Part shown: positions 8,211-16,499 of the stretch, in pieces | How the letters are laid out: each line of letters opens with the position of its first letter | How positions within the stretch are numbered: the stretch's first letter is position 1 | Source: Candidatus Pelagibacter sp. | GTDB lineage: Bacteria > Pseudomonadota > Alphaproteobacteria > Pelagibacterales > Pelagibacteraceae | DNA: 54,128 bases | Direction: 5' to 3' | NCBI GenBank assembly: GCA_028227525.1 | Contig: JAOJAE010000006.1 | Coordinates: forward strand, 1-54,128 | Made by a program: the position numbers and the translations under genes | Notes under the pieces: model-generated | What the model saw: only the letters and a program-made list of their open reading frames with translations | Told to the model about the DNA's origin: nothing | Databases searched by the model: none

Positions 8211-9252
8211 TTTTTTCTAATACTCTTAAAAATATGGGAACAGTGAAAAGTATAAAGAGTAATCTTATTATATGATGAAAAGCTACAAAATCTGGATCTA
8301 AATCAAAAGCAATTGCTATCACCGCTACCTCATAAATTCCACCGGGACTGAAAGACAATATTAAAGTTAAAATATTAGTATCAACAAAGAATGTAGCTAT
8401 ATAAGCTGCAACCAAACCTAGTAACACTAAAATGGTTGTTGCAACCACACTATGCAGTGAGTTATTAGCAATTTCTTTTACTGTTTTTTCAGCAAATCTA
8501 CACCCGACAGAAGCACCAAGTATTAAAAGACAAAAGTTAATAGATTGATCGGGTAATTTATATGAGGCTATATCTGTAATTTGTAGTAGTCCACTCGCAA
8601 ATAATGTTCCAGATAATAAAGCTGCAGGAATTCTAATTTTATCAAAAATAAAAATAAAAAATAAAGATGCAGCAATAAGTAAAACTAAATTTAAATGATT
8701 TTGAGCTAAATAATTGAAGTCATCATTTAATAAAACATCGTTGCCAGTATTGTTTACTATAATAAATGGAATTACAGTTATTATTATGATTAATCTAATT
8801 AGATGAGAAGTTGCAACTTGCGATAAATCTGTTTTTTCATTTTCAGCTAAAATCATTAAAGGACCTAATGCACCAGGTGCTGCTGAAAATATTGATGCTT
8901 TTTCACCATAACTTGCAAATTTTTGAAGATATTTAGCTACAACTAAAATACAAATTATTATGTAGATTAACATAATCAGTGAAGTCCAAATCCAATCAAA
9001 TATTTGGTTAAATAGATTTTGATCTATGTAATTACCAATATGCAAACCCAAAATTATCAAGATAAAGCTTAATACAATTTTGGGCATGATAATTTTTAAA
9101 CCTGATAATGCAGCAATTGATGTGATAATCATTGGTCCTAAAAACCAAGCTAGAGGTATATTAAAATATTCAGCAACAATTGCACTAGGAAAAGAAATTA
9201 TTAAAACAGAAATAAATTTTATTGTAAAAATTTGACTGATTTGTTTTAACAT
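8200..9252 (-). CDS. AbrB-type (PF05145) integral membrane protein
   Basis: A 350-residue polytopic membrane protein with about ten hydrophobic segments in two similar halves. Seen: LAWFLGPMIITSIAALSG near the N-terminus and, in the second half, IPAALLSGTLFASGLLQI and LSFSPGGIYEVAVIAIAFDLDPDFVAFHH, typical of the family misnamed 'AbrB transcriptional regulator' or 'ammonia monooxygenase'. Its function is uncertain; a transport role is plausible. It shares one base with the upstream iclR gene (TAATG type junction), so the two are probably co-transcribed and the protein may handle a substrate related to that of the adjacent TctCBA system. Confidence 0.8.
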   Translation of the reverse strand: MLKQISQIFTIKFISVLIISFPSAIVAEYFNIPLAWFLGPMIITSIAALSGLKIIMPKIVLSFILIILGLHIGNYIDQNLFNQIFDWIWTSLIMLIYIIICILVVAKYLQKFASYGEKASIFSAAPGALGPLMILAENEKTDLSQVATSHLIRLIIIITVIPFIIVNNTGNDVLLNDDFNYLAQNHLNLVLLIAASLFFIFIFDKIRIPAALLSGTLFASGLLQITDIASYKLPDQSINFCLLILGASVGCRFAEKTVKEIANNSLHSVVATTILVLLGLVAAYIATFFVDTNILTLILSFSPGGIYEVAVIAIAFDLDPDFVAFHHIIRLLFILFTVPIFLRVLEKIKK

Positions 9253-9950
9253 TATTGGATTTGAATTAAATTCTTTTCAATTTTTACTTTAGAAGATCTA
9301 AGTACATTTAAGAAATTGAGACAGTTTTTTTTGTTAAAGTTAGAAATATGTCCCGCAATAGTCATTGCTCCAAGAATTTGATTTTTTTTTCTAAATATTG
9401 GAACTGATACAGAGGCCATTTCAGAATCTCTTTCTCCAAAAGTCATAGCATATCCATTTTTTAAAACTTTATCTTTATCATTAATTTCTAAATTATTATA
9501 AGCCGATAAAATGTGACCACTTGATCCTTTATTTAAAGGTTTTTTACCTCCTATTTCTTCTAGGTGTATAATTGATTTATTGGGCGTACTAGTTTGAATA
9601 CAAACTCGTACATCATTTTGTCTTACAAAGAAACTTGCTGTTTCTTTAGTTTTTGATGAGATGAAATCTAATTCTGATTTAATAGAATTTTTTAAATTAA
9701 AACTATTATCGTAAATTTCATATAATCTAGGAATAGAGTGTCCTATTTTAAATTCTCCACTTTTTATTTTTCTAATGTACCCAAAATTTTCAAGTGATTT
9801 TGATATTCTTGAAATTCTACTTTTATGATCGCCGGTTATCTGAGCTATCTTTGTTACAGTAAGAGCTTCATTTTTTTCTGTAAAACAATTTAATATTTCT
9901 AAAGCTTTGTTTACAGCTTCAACTCCAACCGTATTTTTATTTAATTTCAT
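9252..9950 (-). CDS. IclR family transcriptional regulator
   Basis: A 232-residue DNA-binding regulator. The N-terminal winged helix-turn-helix (about residues 8-68) has VNKALEILNCF, ALTVTKIAQITG and GYIRKIKSGEFKIG. The C-terminal effector domain (about 80-230) includes GSSGHILSAY and AMTFGERDSEMASVSVPIFRK, the family ligand pocket. It is transcribed away from tctCBA, and the 117-base gap between them holds two identical 15-bp dyads, one starting 3 bases before the iclR ATG. It therefore probably regulates itself and the transporter in response to the transported carboxylate (inference). Confidence 0.92.
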   Translation of the reverse strand: MKLNKNTVGVEAVNKALEILNCFTEKNEALTVTKIAQITGDHKSRISRISKSLENFGYIRKIKSGEFKIGHSIPRLYEIYDNSFNLKNSIKSELDFISSKTKETASFFVRQNDVRVCIQTSTPNKSIIHLEEIGGKKPLNKGSSGHILSAYNNLEINDKDKVLKNGYAMTFGERDSEMASVSVPIFRKKNQILGAMTIAGHISNFNKKNCLNFLNVLRSSKVKIEKNLIQIQ

Positions 9951-9953
9951 ATA

Positions 9954-9997
9954 ATTCTACTTATTAGAATAACATGTTCTATTGTATAGAACAATAG
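9954..9997. promoter_or_regulatory. Tandem dyad operator, probable IclR-family binding site
   Basis: Two copies of TTCTA-N5-TAGAA: 9955-9969 (extended to ATTCTA/TAGAAT, 9954-9970) and 9977-9991 (extended to TGTTCTAT-TGT-ATAGAACA, 9975-9993). Their centres (9962 and 9984) are exactly 22 bp apart, about two helical turns. A further overlapping dyad CTATTGT-N5-ACAATAG covers 9979-9997. IclR-family operators are typically palindromes of about 15 bp used in phased sets. The position between iclR and tctC suggests control of both. Confidence 0.7.
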
Positions 9998-10009
9998 TAA
10001 TTATTTATT

Positions 10010-10038
10010 TAGACATTACGTAATAAAATAAATTAAAT
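10010..10038 (+). promoter_or_regulatory. Possible sigma70-type promoter for tctC
   Basis: TAGACA (10010-10015), 17-base spacer, TTAAAT (10033-10038). It is followed at a normal distance by the Shine-Dalgarno GAGAGGG and the tctC ATG. The DNA is so AT-rich that the -10 assignment is weak. If correct, the dyads lie just upstream of the -35 region, an arrangement that fits activation rather than simple blocking. Confidence 0.35.
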
Positions 10039-10067
10039 CTAATTTAATTAAATAGAGAGGGAAAATA

Positions 10068-11048
10068 ATGAACAATATAAAAAAACTATTTTCAGTATTA
10101 TTTTCAGTAATCCTATTATTCTCAGCAACAACTACTAGCTCAGTAGCAATTGAAAAATTGCACTTTGTAATCGGTGGTGGTGCTGGTGGTGGTTGGGATG
10201 GAACTGCTAGAGGTACTGGAGAAGCTTTAACAAAAGCTGGTATGTTAAAAAGTGCATCATTTGAAAATATGTCAGGTGGTGGTGGTGGTAAAGCGTTAGC
10301 TTTCATGATTAATACTAAACCTGCAAATACAGTTTTAGTTCAATCTACACCATTAGTTTTAAGATCAATCACTAGACACAAAGGTTACGTAAGTGGAAGT
10401 GGTACTTTATCTTACAAAGATGTTGTGCCAATCGCTGGTGTAATTGGTGACTATGGTGCGATCGCTGTTGCAAAAAACTCACCTTATAAAAACTTTAAAG
10501 ATGTAGTTGATGCATATAAGAAGAATCCAAGCTCAATCAAAATGGCTGGTGGATCAGTAAGAGGAAGTATGGACCATTTAATTGGTGCTTTAGCTTTCCA
10601 AGCTGCTGGTGCTAATCCAAATGATGTAGCTTACATTCCTTATGATGCTGGTGGAAAAGCGTTAGCTGGACTTTTATCTGGAGAGACTCAAATTATCTCT
10701 ACAGGTTTAGGTGAATTGATGGGTGCAAGAGACCAAGTAAGAATTATTGGTATTACAGCTCCTTCAAGAGTTTCTGATGCTCCAGATGCACCAACTCTAA
10801 AAGAACAAGGGTACGATGTACAATTCGTTAACTGGAGAGGATTTTTTGGCCCTCCAGGTATGAGCAGCGCTGATAAAAATGCAATTGCTAAAATGCTAGG
10901 CGATGTACAGAAAACTTCTGAATGGGAAAATGTAAGAGCAAGAAATGCTTGGGTTAATATTTACAATCCAGGTGACAAGTTTGTTTCTTTCTTAGAAAAA
11001 CAAACAGAAGAAATGACAGCTCTTATGAAAAAACTAGGAGTTATATAA
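10068..11048 (+). CDS. tctC: Tripartite tricarboxylate transporter substrate-binding protein
   Basis: Periplasmic binding protein (326 residues) of the TTT family, which takes up citrate and other carboxylates using the membrane components TctA and TctB. The N-terminal signal peptide runs to about residue 27 (TTTSSVAIEK). The mature protein has the Gly-rich first loop IGGGAGGGWDGTARG in place of the more common PGGxxD loop, then KMAGGSVRGSMDHL and AYIPYDAGGKALAGLLSG, which are the carboxylate-binding loops of the family. A strong Shine-Dalgarno (AGAGAGGG) precedes the ATG. It is the first gene of tctCBA, opposite iclR. Confidence 0.92.
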   Translation: MNNIKKLFSVLFSVILLFSATTTSSVAIEKLHFVIGGGAGGGWDGTARGTGEALTKAGMLKSASFENMSGGGGGKALAFMINTKPANTVLVQSTPLVLRSITRHKGYVSGSGTLSYKDVVPIAGVIGDYGAIAVAKNSPYKNFKDVVDAYKKNPSSIKMAGGSVRGSMDHLIGALAFQAAGANPNDVAYIPYDAGGKALAGLLSGETQIISTGLGELMGARDQVRIIGITAPSRVSDAPDAPTLKEQGYDVQFVNWRGFFGPPGMSSADKNAIAKMLGDVQKTSEWENVRARNAWVNIYNPGDKFVSFLEKQTEEMTALMKKLGVI

Positions 11049-11060
11049 TCCTTAGGATTA
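11046..11060 (+). repeat. Short inverted repeat after tctC
   Basis: TAATCC-TTA-GGATTA, a perfect 6-bp hairpin that includes the last base pairs of the tctC reading frame and its stop. It lies directly before the larger tctB hairpin and may act with it as an mRNA 3'-end structure. Confidence 0.5.
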
Positions 11061-11069
11061 TTTAGAATT

Positions 11070-11116
11070 AGAGCAGTGAATATAAATACTACAAAAATTA
11101 TATCACTGCTCTTTTT
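11070..11116 (+). terminator. Attenuator-like hairpin enclosing the tctB start codon
   Basis: Left arm AGAGCAGTGA (11070-11079) pairs perfectly over 10 bp with TCACTGCTCT (11103-11112); loop 23 bases. The right arm runs directly into a T-rich tract (TTTTT, A, TTTTTT). The GTG start of tctB (11076-11078) is in the left arm, so folding would both hide the start and resemble a rho-independent terminator. It would lower membrane-subunit output relative to the binding protein. The function is inferred; the base pairing is seen. Confidence 0.65.
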
Positions 11117-11546
11117 TATTTTTTCAGCATTTTATTTATATACTGCTTACCAAATTCAAGTTTTTGCATTTGATGAAAATGCACCTTTCAATGCTAGAAC
11201 ATTTCCAATTTATTTAGGCTATGCTGGTTTATTTTTTTCAGGATTAAAATTAATTTTACCAGATCTAAATACAATTAAAGTTGAACACAAAACTTTAGAA
11301 TATAAAAAAACTGCAATCTTAGTCTTGATTGCGATTATATATGGAGCAACTATTTTGAAAGTTGGTTATTTTTTAACGACTTCTCTCTTTTTAATGGGAT
11401 CATACTATTTTTTAGGTGAGAGAAGATGGGTATTAATGTTTATGCTTTCTTTTCCATTTGTTGCAGCATTTATGTACTTATTACACGGCGTTCTTGATAT
11501 TTATTTAAGAGATCCATTTCTTAAAATGATTGGAGTGATGGGATGA
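11076..11546 (+). CDS. tctB: Tripartite tricarboxylate transporter small membrane subunit
   Basis: A 156-residue protein with four predicted membrane segments (about residues 8-25, 45-62, 80-100, 115-145), the TctB pattern. The motif NARTFPIYLGYAGLFFSGLKL matches the conserved region around the first loop (ARxFP). The start is GTG with only a poor Shine-Dalgarno; the next Met is far into the domain, so GTG at 11076 is preferred. It overlaps tctA by four bases (ATGA). Confidence 0.85.
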   Translation: MNINTTKIISLLFFIFSAFYLYTAYQIQVFAFDENAPFNARTFPIYLGYAGLFFSGLKLILPDLNTIKVEHKTLEYKKTAILVLIAIIYGATILKVGYFLTTSLFLMGSYYFLGERRWVLMFMLSFPFVAAFMYLLHGVLDIYLRDPFLKMIGVMG

Positions 11547-13042
11547 TAGAGGGAATTTTAATTGGTCTAACAACAGCTCTTACTTTCCAAAATATATTTA
11601 TGGTAATGATTGGTTGTTTTTTTGGAACAATCATTGGAATGTTGCCAGGCCTTGGACCAATGACAGCAATCGCTTTAATGATCCCTATAACTTATGGATT
11701 TGATCCTGCAACTGGTTTAATTTTAATGGCAGGAGTATATTATGGTGCTGTATTTGGTGGTTCTACTTCTTCAATATTATTAAACGCGCCAGGTGTTCCT
11801 GGAACCGTTGCAACTTCATTTGACGGTTATCCAATGGCGCAGCAAGGTAAAGCTGGAAAAGCTTTAGCTATTGCTGCTTGGAGTTCTTTTGCAGGAGGTA
11901 CACTTGCTGCAATATATTTATTATTTTTAGCCCCAAGTTTATCAAAAGTGAGCTTATCTTTTAGATCACCAGATTATTTTGCTCTAATGATTTTAGGTCT
12001 AACAGCTATCGCTGCTTTTTCATCTAAAGGTCAATTTATTAAAGCAATGATGATGGTTGTACTTGGTTTAATGTTGGCATCAGTTGGTCAAGATAGTTTG
12101 TCTGATATTACAAGATTTACATTTAACAATATGAATTTAACAGATGGGATTAGTTTTGTACTTGTTGTTATGGCAACTTTTGCAATGAGTGAGGCACTTA
12201 CAATTATTTTAAAACGAAATGATCCAACAGCTGCAGCAAAACAAGTTTCCTTAACAGAACTTGGTTCAATTAGAATTAACAAAGAGGAAAGAAAAAAGAT
12301 GTTAAAAACTATTCCTCGAACATCAATTATTGGTTTTATAATTGGAGTTTTACCTGGTGCTGGTGCAACGATTGCTTCATTTTTAGCATATGGAATGGAA
12401 AGAAATTTAGTAAGCGATCAAGAAAAAGAAAAATTTGGTAAAGGCAGTGTTCATGGATTAGCTGCGCCTGAAACTGCAAACAATGCAGCATGTTCCGGTG
12501 CATTTGTTCCATTATTAACTTTAGGAATTCCTGGAAGCGGTACTACTGCCGTAATGTTGGGAGCTCTATTAGGTTTTGGTATTCAGCCAGGTCCAAGACT
12601 CTATATCACTAATCCAGAAATTTTTTGGTCTGTTATAATGTCGATGTATATTGGAATGGTAGTACTTCTTATTTTAAACTTACCCTTAATTCCTTATATT
12701 GCTAGAATTCTAGCAGTACCTAAAAACTATTTAATTCCACTTATTTTATTTTTTTCAATTACAGGAATTTATGTAATGTCATTTAACAATTTTGATATTT
12801 ATTTAATGATCGGTATTGCAGTTGTTGCAACATTTATGCGCTTATATGATTTTCCAATGCCACCACTAATCTTAGCATTTGTACTAGGTGGATTAATGGA
12901 AGAAAACTTAAGAAGATCATTGTTACTAAGCGATGGATCTTGGACGTTTTTATGGGATAGAACGCTTACAGCTTGTATATTAGCTACAACAATTCTTATT
13001 GTTGGATGGCAAATTTATAAAACAATTACTAAAAAAAATTAA
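11543..13042 (+). CDS. tctA: Tripartite tricarboxylate transporter large membrane subunit
   Basis: A 499-residue permease with about twelve membrane segments, the usual TctA length. Seen: the first-repeat motif GTIIGMLPGLGPMTAIALMIP, the segment GAVFGGSTSSILLNAPGVPG, and the second-repeat copies VLPGAGATIASFLAYGMER and HGLAAPETANNAACSGAFVP followed by LGIPGSGTTAVMLGAL. These Gly/Pro-rich loops are the substrate path in the family. It is translationally coupled to tctB (ATGA). The stop codon overlaps that of the convergent EamA gene. Confidence 0.95.
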   Translation: MIEGILIGLTTALTFQNIFMVMIGCFFGTIIGMLPGLGPMTAIALMIPITYGFDPATGLILMAGVYYGAVFGGSTSSILLNAPGVPGTVATSFDGYPMAQQGKAGKALAIAAWSSFAGGTLAAIYLLFLAPSLSKVSLSFRSPDYFALMILGLTAIAAFSSKGQFIKAMMMVVLGLMLASVGQDSLSDITRFTFNNMNLTDGISFVLVVMATFAMSEALTIILKRNDPTAAAKQVSLTELGSIRINKEERKKMLKTIPRTSIIGFIIGVLPGAGATIASFLAYGMERNLVSDQEKEKFGKGSVHGLAAPETANNAACSGAFVPLLTLGIPGSGTTAVMLGALLGFGIQPGPRLYITNPEIFWSVIMSMYIGMVVLLILNLPLIPYIARILAVPKNYLIPLILFFSITGIYVMSFNNFDIYLMIGIAVVATFMRLYDFPMPPLILAFVLGGLMEENLRRSLLLSDGSWTFLWDRTLTACILATTILIVGWQIYKTITKKN

Positions 13043-13926
13043 GATTTAATATCAACTCTTTTTCTAATTATTTCTTTATCTAATTTCATCTCTCTATAAG
13101 AAATTATAAGCACACCAATAAATATTATAAGAGCACCAATCCAAGTATAAAGATCTGGAATTTCATCAAATACAAAGTATCCAATAATTGAGGCAAAAAC
13201 TAAATTTAAAAATGAGTAGGGCTGAGTCATGCTTACATCGACTAGTTTAAATGCATGATTTAATGTTAAATGTAAAACCGTCCCACACATAGCTGCCAAG
13301 ATTAAATAGATGAAGGTTTTTAAGCTTGGCATTTCCCAAAAAAACAAAACAATAAAGAAACTTAACAAGCTCATGAAAATAGATTGATAAGCCAAAATTG
13401 TAATTGCACTATCATCTTTAGAAATTTTCTTTGTTATAATTATATTTATTGACCAGAGTAATGCTGAAAATAAAACCATATATACTCCAATTGATATATC
13501 GACAAAACCAGGTCGAATAATAACTAACATTCCACTAAAACCTAGCAATAGAGCTAAAGTTCTGTAAATATAAATTTTCTCTCCTAAAAAAAATACTGCA
13601 AGTATTGTTACAATTAAAGGTACTACAAATGATATTGCTGTAAGCTTTTCTATAGGAAGAAGTACTAGAGCAGAAAAATATAAAAGCATTGCTGGTAAAC
13701 CAAGTATTGCTCTTAAGAAATGTTGTTTAAGATGAGTTGTTTTAAGTACAGCATCTTTCTTTTTAATTATGTAGGGTAAAATAATTACTAGTCCTAGAAA
13801 AAATCTAAAAAAACCAGCGACATAAACATTCACATCTTCTTGAGCTATCTTTAAAAAAGAAAGCATTACAGTTCCAAAAAAAACAGAAATGATTATTAGA
13901 GATACAGCTAATTTGTTATTGGACAT
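13039..13926 (-). CDS. EamA/DMT-superfamily transporter
   Basis: A 295-residue protein with ten predicted membrane segments in two EamA repeats. The first repeat ends FFRFFLGLVIILPYI; the second carries LLWSINIIITKKISKDDSA. The C-terminal segments end with GALIIFIGVLIISYRE and a short charged tail. The family exports or imports small metabolites; the substrate cannot be told from sequence. It lies 49 bases downstream of another EamA gene on the same strand. The two differ enough that they are not a recent duplication. Confidence 0.88.
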   Translation of the reverse strand: MSNNKLAVSLIIISVFFGTVMLSFLKIAQEDVNVYVAGFFRFFLGLVIILPYIIKKKDAVLKTTHLKQHFLRAILGLPAMLLYFSALVLLPIEKLTAISFVVPLIVTILAVFFLGEKIYIYRTLALLLGFSGMLVIIRPGFVDISIGVYMVLFSALLWSINIIITKKISKDDSAITILAYQSIFMSLLSFFIVLFFWEMPSLKTFIYLILAAMCGTVLHLTLNHAFKLVDVSMTQPYSFLNLVFASIIGYFVFDEIPDLYTWIGALIIFIGVLIISYREMKLDKEIIRKRVDIKS

Positions 13927-13975
13927 TAATAAATGAGTATAAGTATTACCTAAGTATAAACAATCTTAGTTTAGG

Positions 13976-14839
13976 TTAATTTTTAGAAGATTGGTTTAAA
14001 ACAAAGATACCAGAACAGGTAATTATTATAGCTCCAATAACTGTGAACATATCTGGAATATCATTATAAAATATATATCCAAAAATTATTGCCCAAAAAA
14101 TCAATGTGTAATGAAATGGCTGGATAATACTTGCTCTTGCTTTACTTAAGGCAATGATTTGAAGATAAAGACCTAGAGAAAAAAATACACCAATACCTAA
14201 AAACATTGCATATGAATATCCATCAATTGGAGTCCAAAACTTAAAAGCCAATAAAGACATAACTATAATACCAATGATCGATGTGTAGAATAAGGATGTT
14301 TCATTTTTGTCATATTTGGAAACTTTTTTAGTGATGATTTGATAAAGCCCAAGTACAAATGCAGCTATTAGAGGCAACAATGCTTTTGGATCAAAAATTG
14401 ATGATGTTGGTCTTAGGATAATTAGTACCCCTATAAAGCCTATAAAAATTGCTATCCAAGTTTTAGCAGATACTTTTTCTTTTAAAATTATTGCTGATAA
14501 TGCAACAACTATTACTGGTGCTAATGAGCCAACACTATGAGCATTAGCTAAAGATAAATATTTAAAAGATAAAACAAAACAACCAGACTCTATCACTGAT
14601 AGTAAACTTCTAAATATTTGTAATTTGATATTTTTTGACTTGTAAAACAAAAGGTTATTTTTTCTTTTAGACTCAAATAAAGCTAAAAATAAAACAAAAA
14701 AATATTTAACAAGAAGTAATTGAAAAATAGAGTGATGTAGTATTAAAGTTTTTTGTATAACATCTAAAATAGAAAAAGATAAATAAGCAAAAATTCCAAA
14801 GAGTATTCCAATAGATTCTTTTGATTTAAAAAGATCCAT
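13976..14839 (-). CDS. EamA/DMT-superfamily transporter
   Basis: A 287-residue ten-segment EamA transporter. Repeat one includes QLLLVKYFFVLFLALFESKR and SLANAHSVGSLAPVIVVALSA; repeat two includes FVLGLYQIITKKVSKYDKNE and ARASIIQPFHYTLIFWAIIFG. The proline in PFHYT and the ending GAIIITCSGIFVLN are family marks. The start lies 3 bases after the stop of the upstream glycosyltransferase gene, so a single transcript from the thioredoxin-like gene through this gene is likely. The substrate is unknown. Confidence 0.88.
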   Translation of the reverse strand: MDLFKSKESIGILFGIFAYLSFSILDVIQKTLILHHSIFQLLLVKYFFVLFLALFESKRKNNLLFYKSKNIKLQIFRSLLSVIESGCFVLSFKYLSLANAHSVGSLAPVIVVALSAIILKEKVSAKTWIAIFIGFIGVLIILRPTSSIFDPKALLPLIAAFVLGLYQIITKKVSKYDKNETSLFYTSIIGIIVMSLLAFKFWTPIDGYSYAMFLGIGVFFSLGLYLQIIALSKARASIIQPFHYTLIFWAIIFGYIFYNDIPDMFTVIGAIIITCSGIFVLNQSSKN

Positions 14840-14842
14840 TTA

Positions 14843-15925
14843 TTAATTTAGAATCTTTTTATAATTTTCAATAATATTTGACCAATAAAATTTAGAGACA
14901 TGGTCTTTTGCATTTTTTCCATACTCTAAATATTTCTTATTTTCTAACATTGAATTGATTGATGAATAAATATCATCTAAATTACTACCATCACAAATTA
15001 ATCCAGTTTGTTCTTGTTCAATTGCATCGGCAGCACCCCCATCTTTTCCACCAAGAGAAGGTATTCCATATTGAGCAGCCTCAACATAAGCAATTCCAAA
15101 TCCTTCAACAGATTTTTTATGGATAACTGATGGCATGACAAATATGTTTGATTTAGCAACTAAAGCATTTTTTAATTCATTACTAATATCTTTAAAGAAC
15201 ATAACCTGAGACTCTAAATCTAGCTCTTTGACAAGTTTTTTTATATTTTCTTCTTCATCACCATAACCAACACAAATGTAAACTATATCAGGATAAATTT
15301 GTTTTAGATTTCTTAAAGCCATTACAATTTTTTCATGGTTTTTTCTTTTATCAAATCTTGAAACAGTAATTAACCTTGGTGATTTTACTTTAAGTAGACT
15401 TTCTACTTTTTCTAGAGATTTTTTGTCTAATTCTTCAGCAGGATTTACACCAGGATTAATTACAACAATTTTTTCTTTATGAACCCCACAGTCAATTGCC
15501 AAATTTTTTGTGTACTCAGAATTAGCAATTACTTTTTCAACATTATTTAAAACTTCTAAAACACGTTTGTTTAAACTTGTTCCTTTAGGGTGGTTAATTT
15601 CTTTACTATGAATTAAGCAATATTTTTTTTTGTTTGATTTTATAAGCTCTAAGCTTTTCCAGTGATCAGAAATAATACCTTCGATTTTATTTTCTTTAAT
15701 AAATTCATTTATTAATTGAGCTTTTCTATATTTTCTTAGTAATTTTATTCCACCAACTCTTTCAATTGAAAATGAAGCCTGTTCATCAAATTCTTTATGA
15801 CCATCAATAAAATCTGCAAAAACTTTGATCATAAAGTTTTTAGACAACTCTTTTGATAAGCCCCACATTAAGCTTTGCATACCACCAAGTTCAGGTGGAA
15901 AGGATCTAGTTACAATTAGATACAT
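14843..15925 (-). CDS. Glycosyltransferase family 4 (GT-B) protein
   Basis: A 360-residue GT-B enzyme. The N-terminus YLIVTRSFPPELGGMQSLMWGLS is the usual GT4 opening with the GG loop. The C-terminal Rossmann domain starts at LITVSRFDKRKNHEKIVMAL (about residue 185) and contains the E-x7-E motif in EGFGIAYVEAAQYG followed by PSLGGKDGGAADAI for nucleotide-sugar binding. It is a cytoplasmic or membrane-associated enzyme, probably in surface polysaccharide or glycolipid synthesis. The start codon overlaps the stop of the thioredoxin-like gene by one base. Confidence 0.88.
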   Translation of the reverse strand: MYLIVTRSFPPELGGMQSLMWGLSKELSKNFMIKVFADFIDGHKEFDEQASFSIERVGGIKLLRKYRKAQLINEFIKENKIEGIISDHWKSLELIKSNKKKYCLIHSKEINHPKGTSLNKRVLEVLNNVEKVIANSEYTKNLAIDCGVHKEKIVVINPGVNPAEELDKKSLEKVESLLKVKSPRLITVSRFDKRKNHEKIVMALRNLKQIYPDIVYICVGYGDEEENIKKLVKELDLESQVMFFKDISNELKNALVAKSNIFVMPSVIHKKSVEGFGIAYVEAAQYGIPSLGGKDGGAADAIEQEQTGLICDGSNLDDIYSSINSMLENKKYLEYGKNAKDHVSKFYWSNIIENYKKILN

Positions 15926-16479
15926 TAATCATATTTCCATTTAATACCACAACCAGCACTCGGTATTTGATTTTGAGGTCCTTTACTGGTCTCAGCTATT
16001 TGTTTCATTGCTTTTAAAAGATCACTTTCTCCATCTTTAACAGGCACGAAATTTTTAAGTTCTCTTAATCTACCTCTATACTGAAGACCAAGATCTTTAT
16101 TATAACCAAAAAAATCTGGAGTACATACTGCATCGTATGCTTTAGCTATTTCTTGAGTTTCATCTTGTAGATATGGAAAATTAAACTCATTATCATTAGA
16201 AAATTTAATCATATTATCAAACGAGTCATCTGGATAATTAACAGCATCATTTGAACATATAGCAACTGAATTAATTCCAATTTTTTTTAATTCATTACAA
16301 TCTTTAACAATTTCTTTTGTAACTGCTTTTACATAAGGACAGTGGTTACAGATAAACATTATGAGAGTTCCATTTTCACCCTTTATATTATCTAAAGAAA
16401 TAATTTTGTTATCAGTAGATTTTAATTCAAAGGGTAAAGCTTTTTGACCAAAATCACATATTGGAGTTTGTATTGGCAT
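15925..16479 (-). CDS. Thioredoxin-fold (AhpC/TSA-like) protein with CxxC
   Basis: A 184-residue thioredoxin-like protein of the AhpC/TSA/Redoxin superfamily. The redox motif is CNHCPYVKAV (Cys at about residues 44 and 47), and a later conserved PDFFGYNKDLGLQYRG stretch is typical of this cytoplasmic 'thioredoxin family protein' group. There is no signal peptide. It ends in SAGCGIKWK with one more Cys. A thiol-disulphide or peroxide role is likely; partners are unknown. It is divergent from the carbonic anhydrase-like gene with 20 bases between the starts. Confidence 0.85.
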   Translation of the reverse strand: MPIQTPICDFGQKALPFELKSTDNKIISLDNIKGENGTLIMFICNHCPYVKAVTKEIVKDCNELKKIGINSVAICSNDAVNYPDDSFDNMIKFSNDNEFNFPYLQDETQEIAKAYDAVCTPDFFGYNKDLGLQYRGRLRELKNFVPVKDGESDLLKAMKQIAETSKGPQNQIPSAGCGIKWKYD

Positions 16480-16499
16480 ACTGTAAGAATATATAAATT

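Noticed and set aside
10016..10306. Pro-rich open frame opposite tctC
   Set aside because: The Pro runs are the reverse reading of the Gly-rich binding loops of tctC; no Shine-Dalgarno or family match.
13039..14839. Recent duplication of the two EamA genes
   Set aside because: They share only family-level motifs, and their lengths and loop sequences differ; they are better seen as old paralogs.
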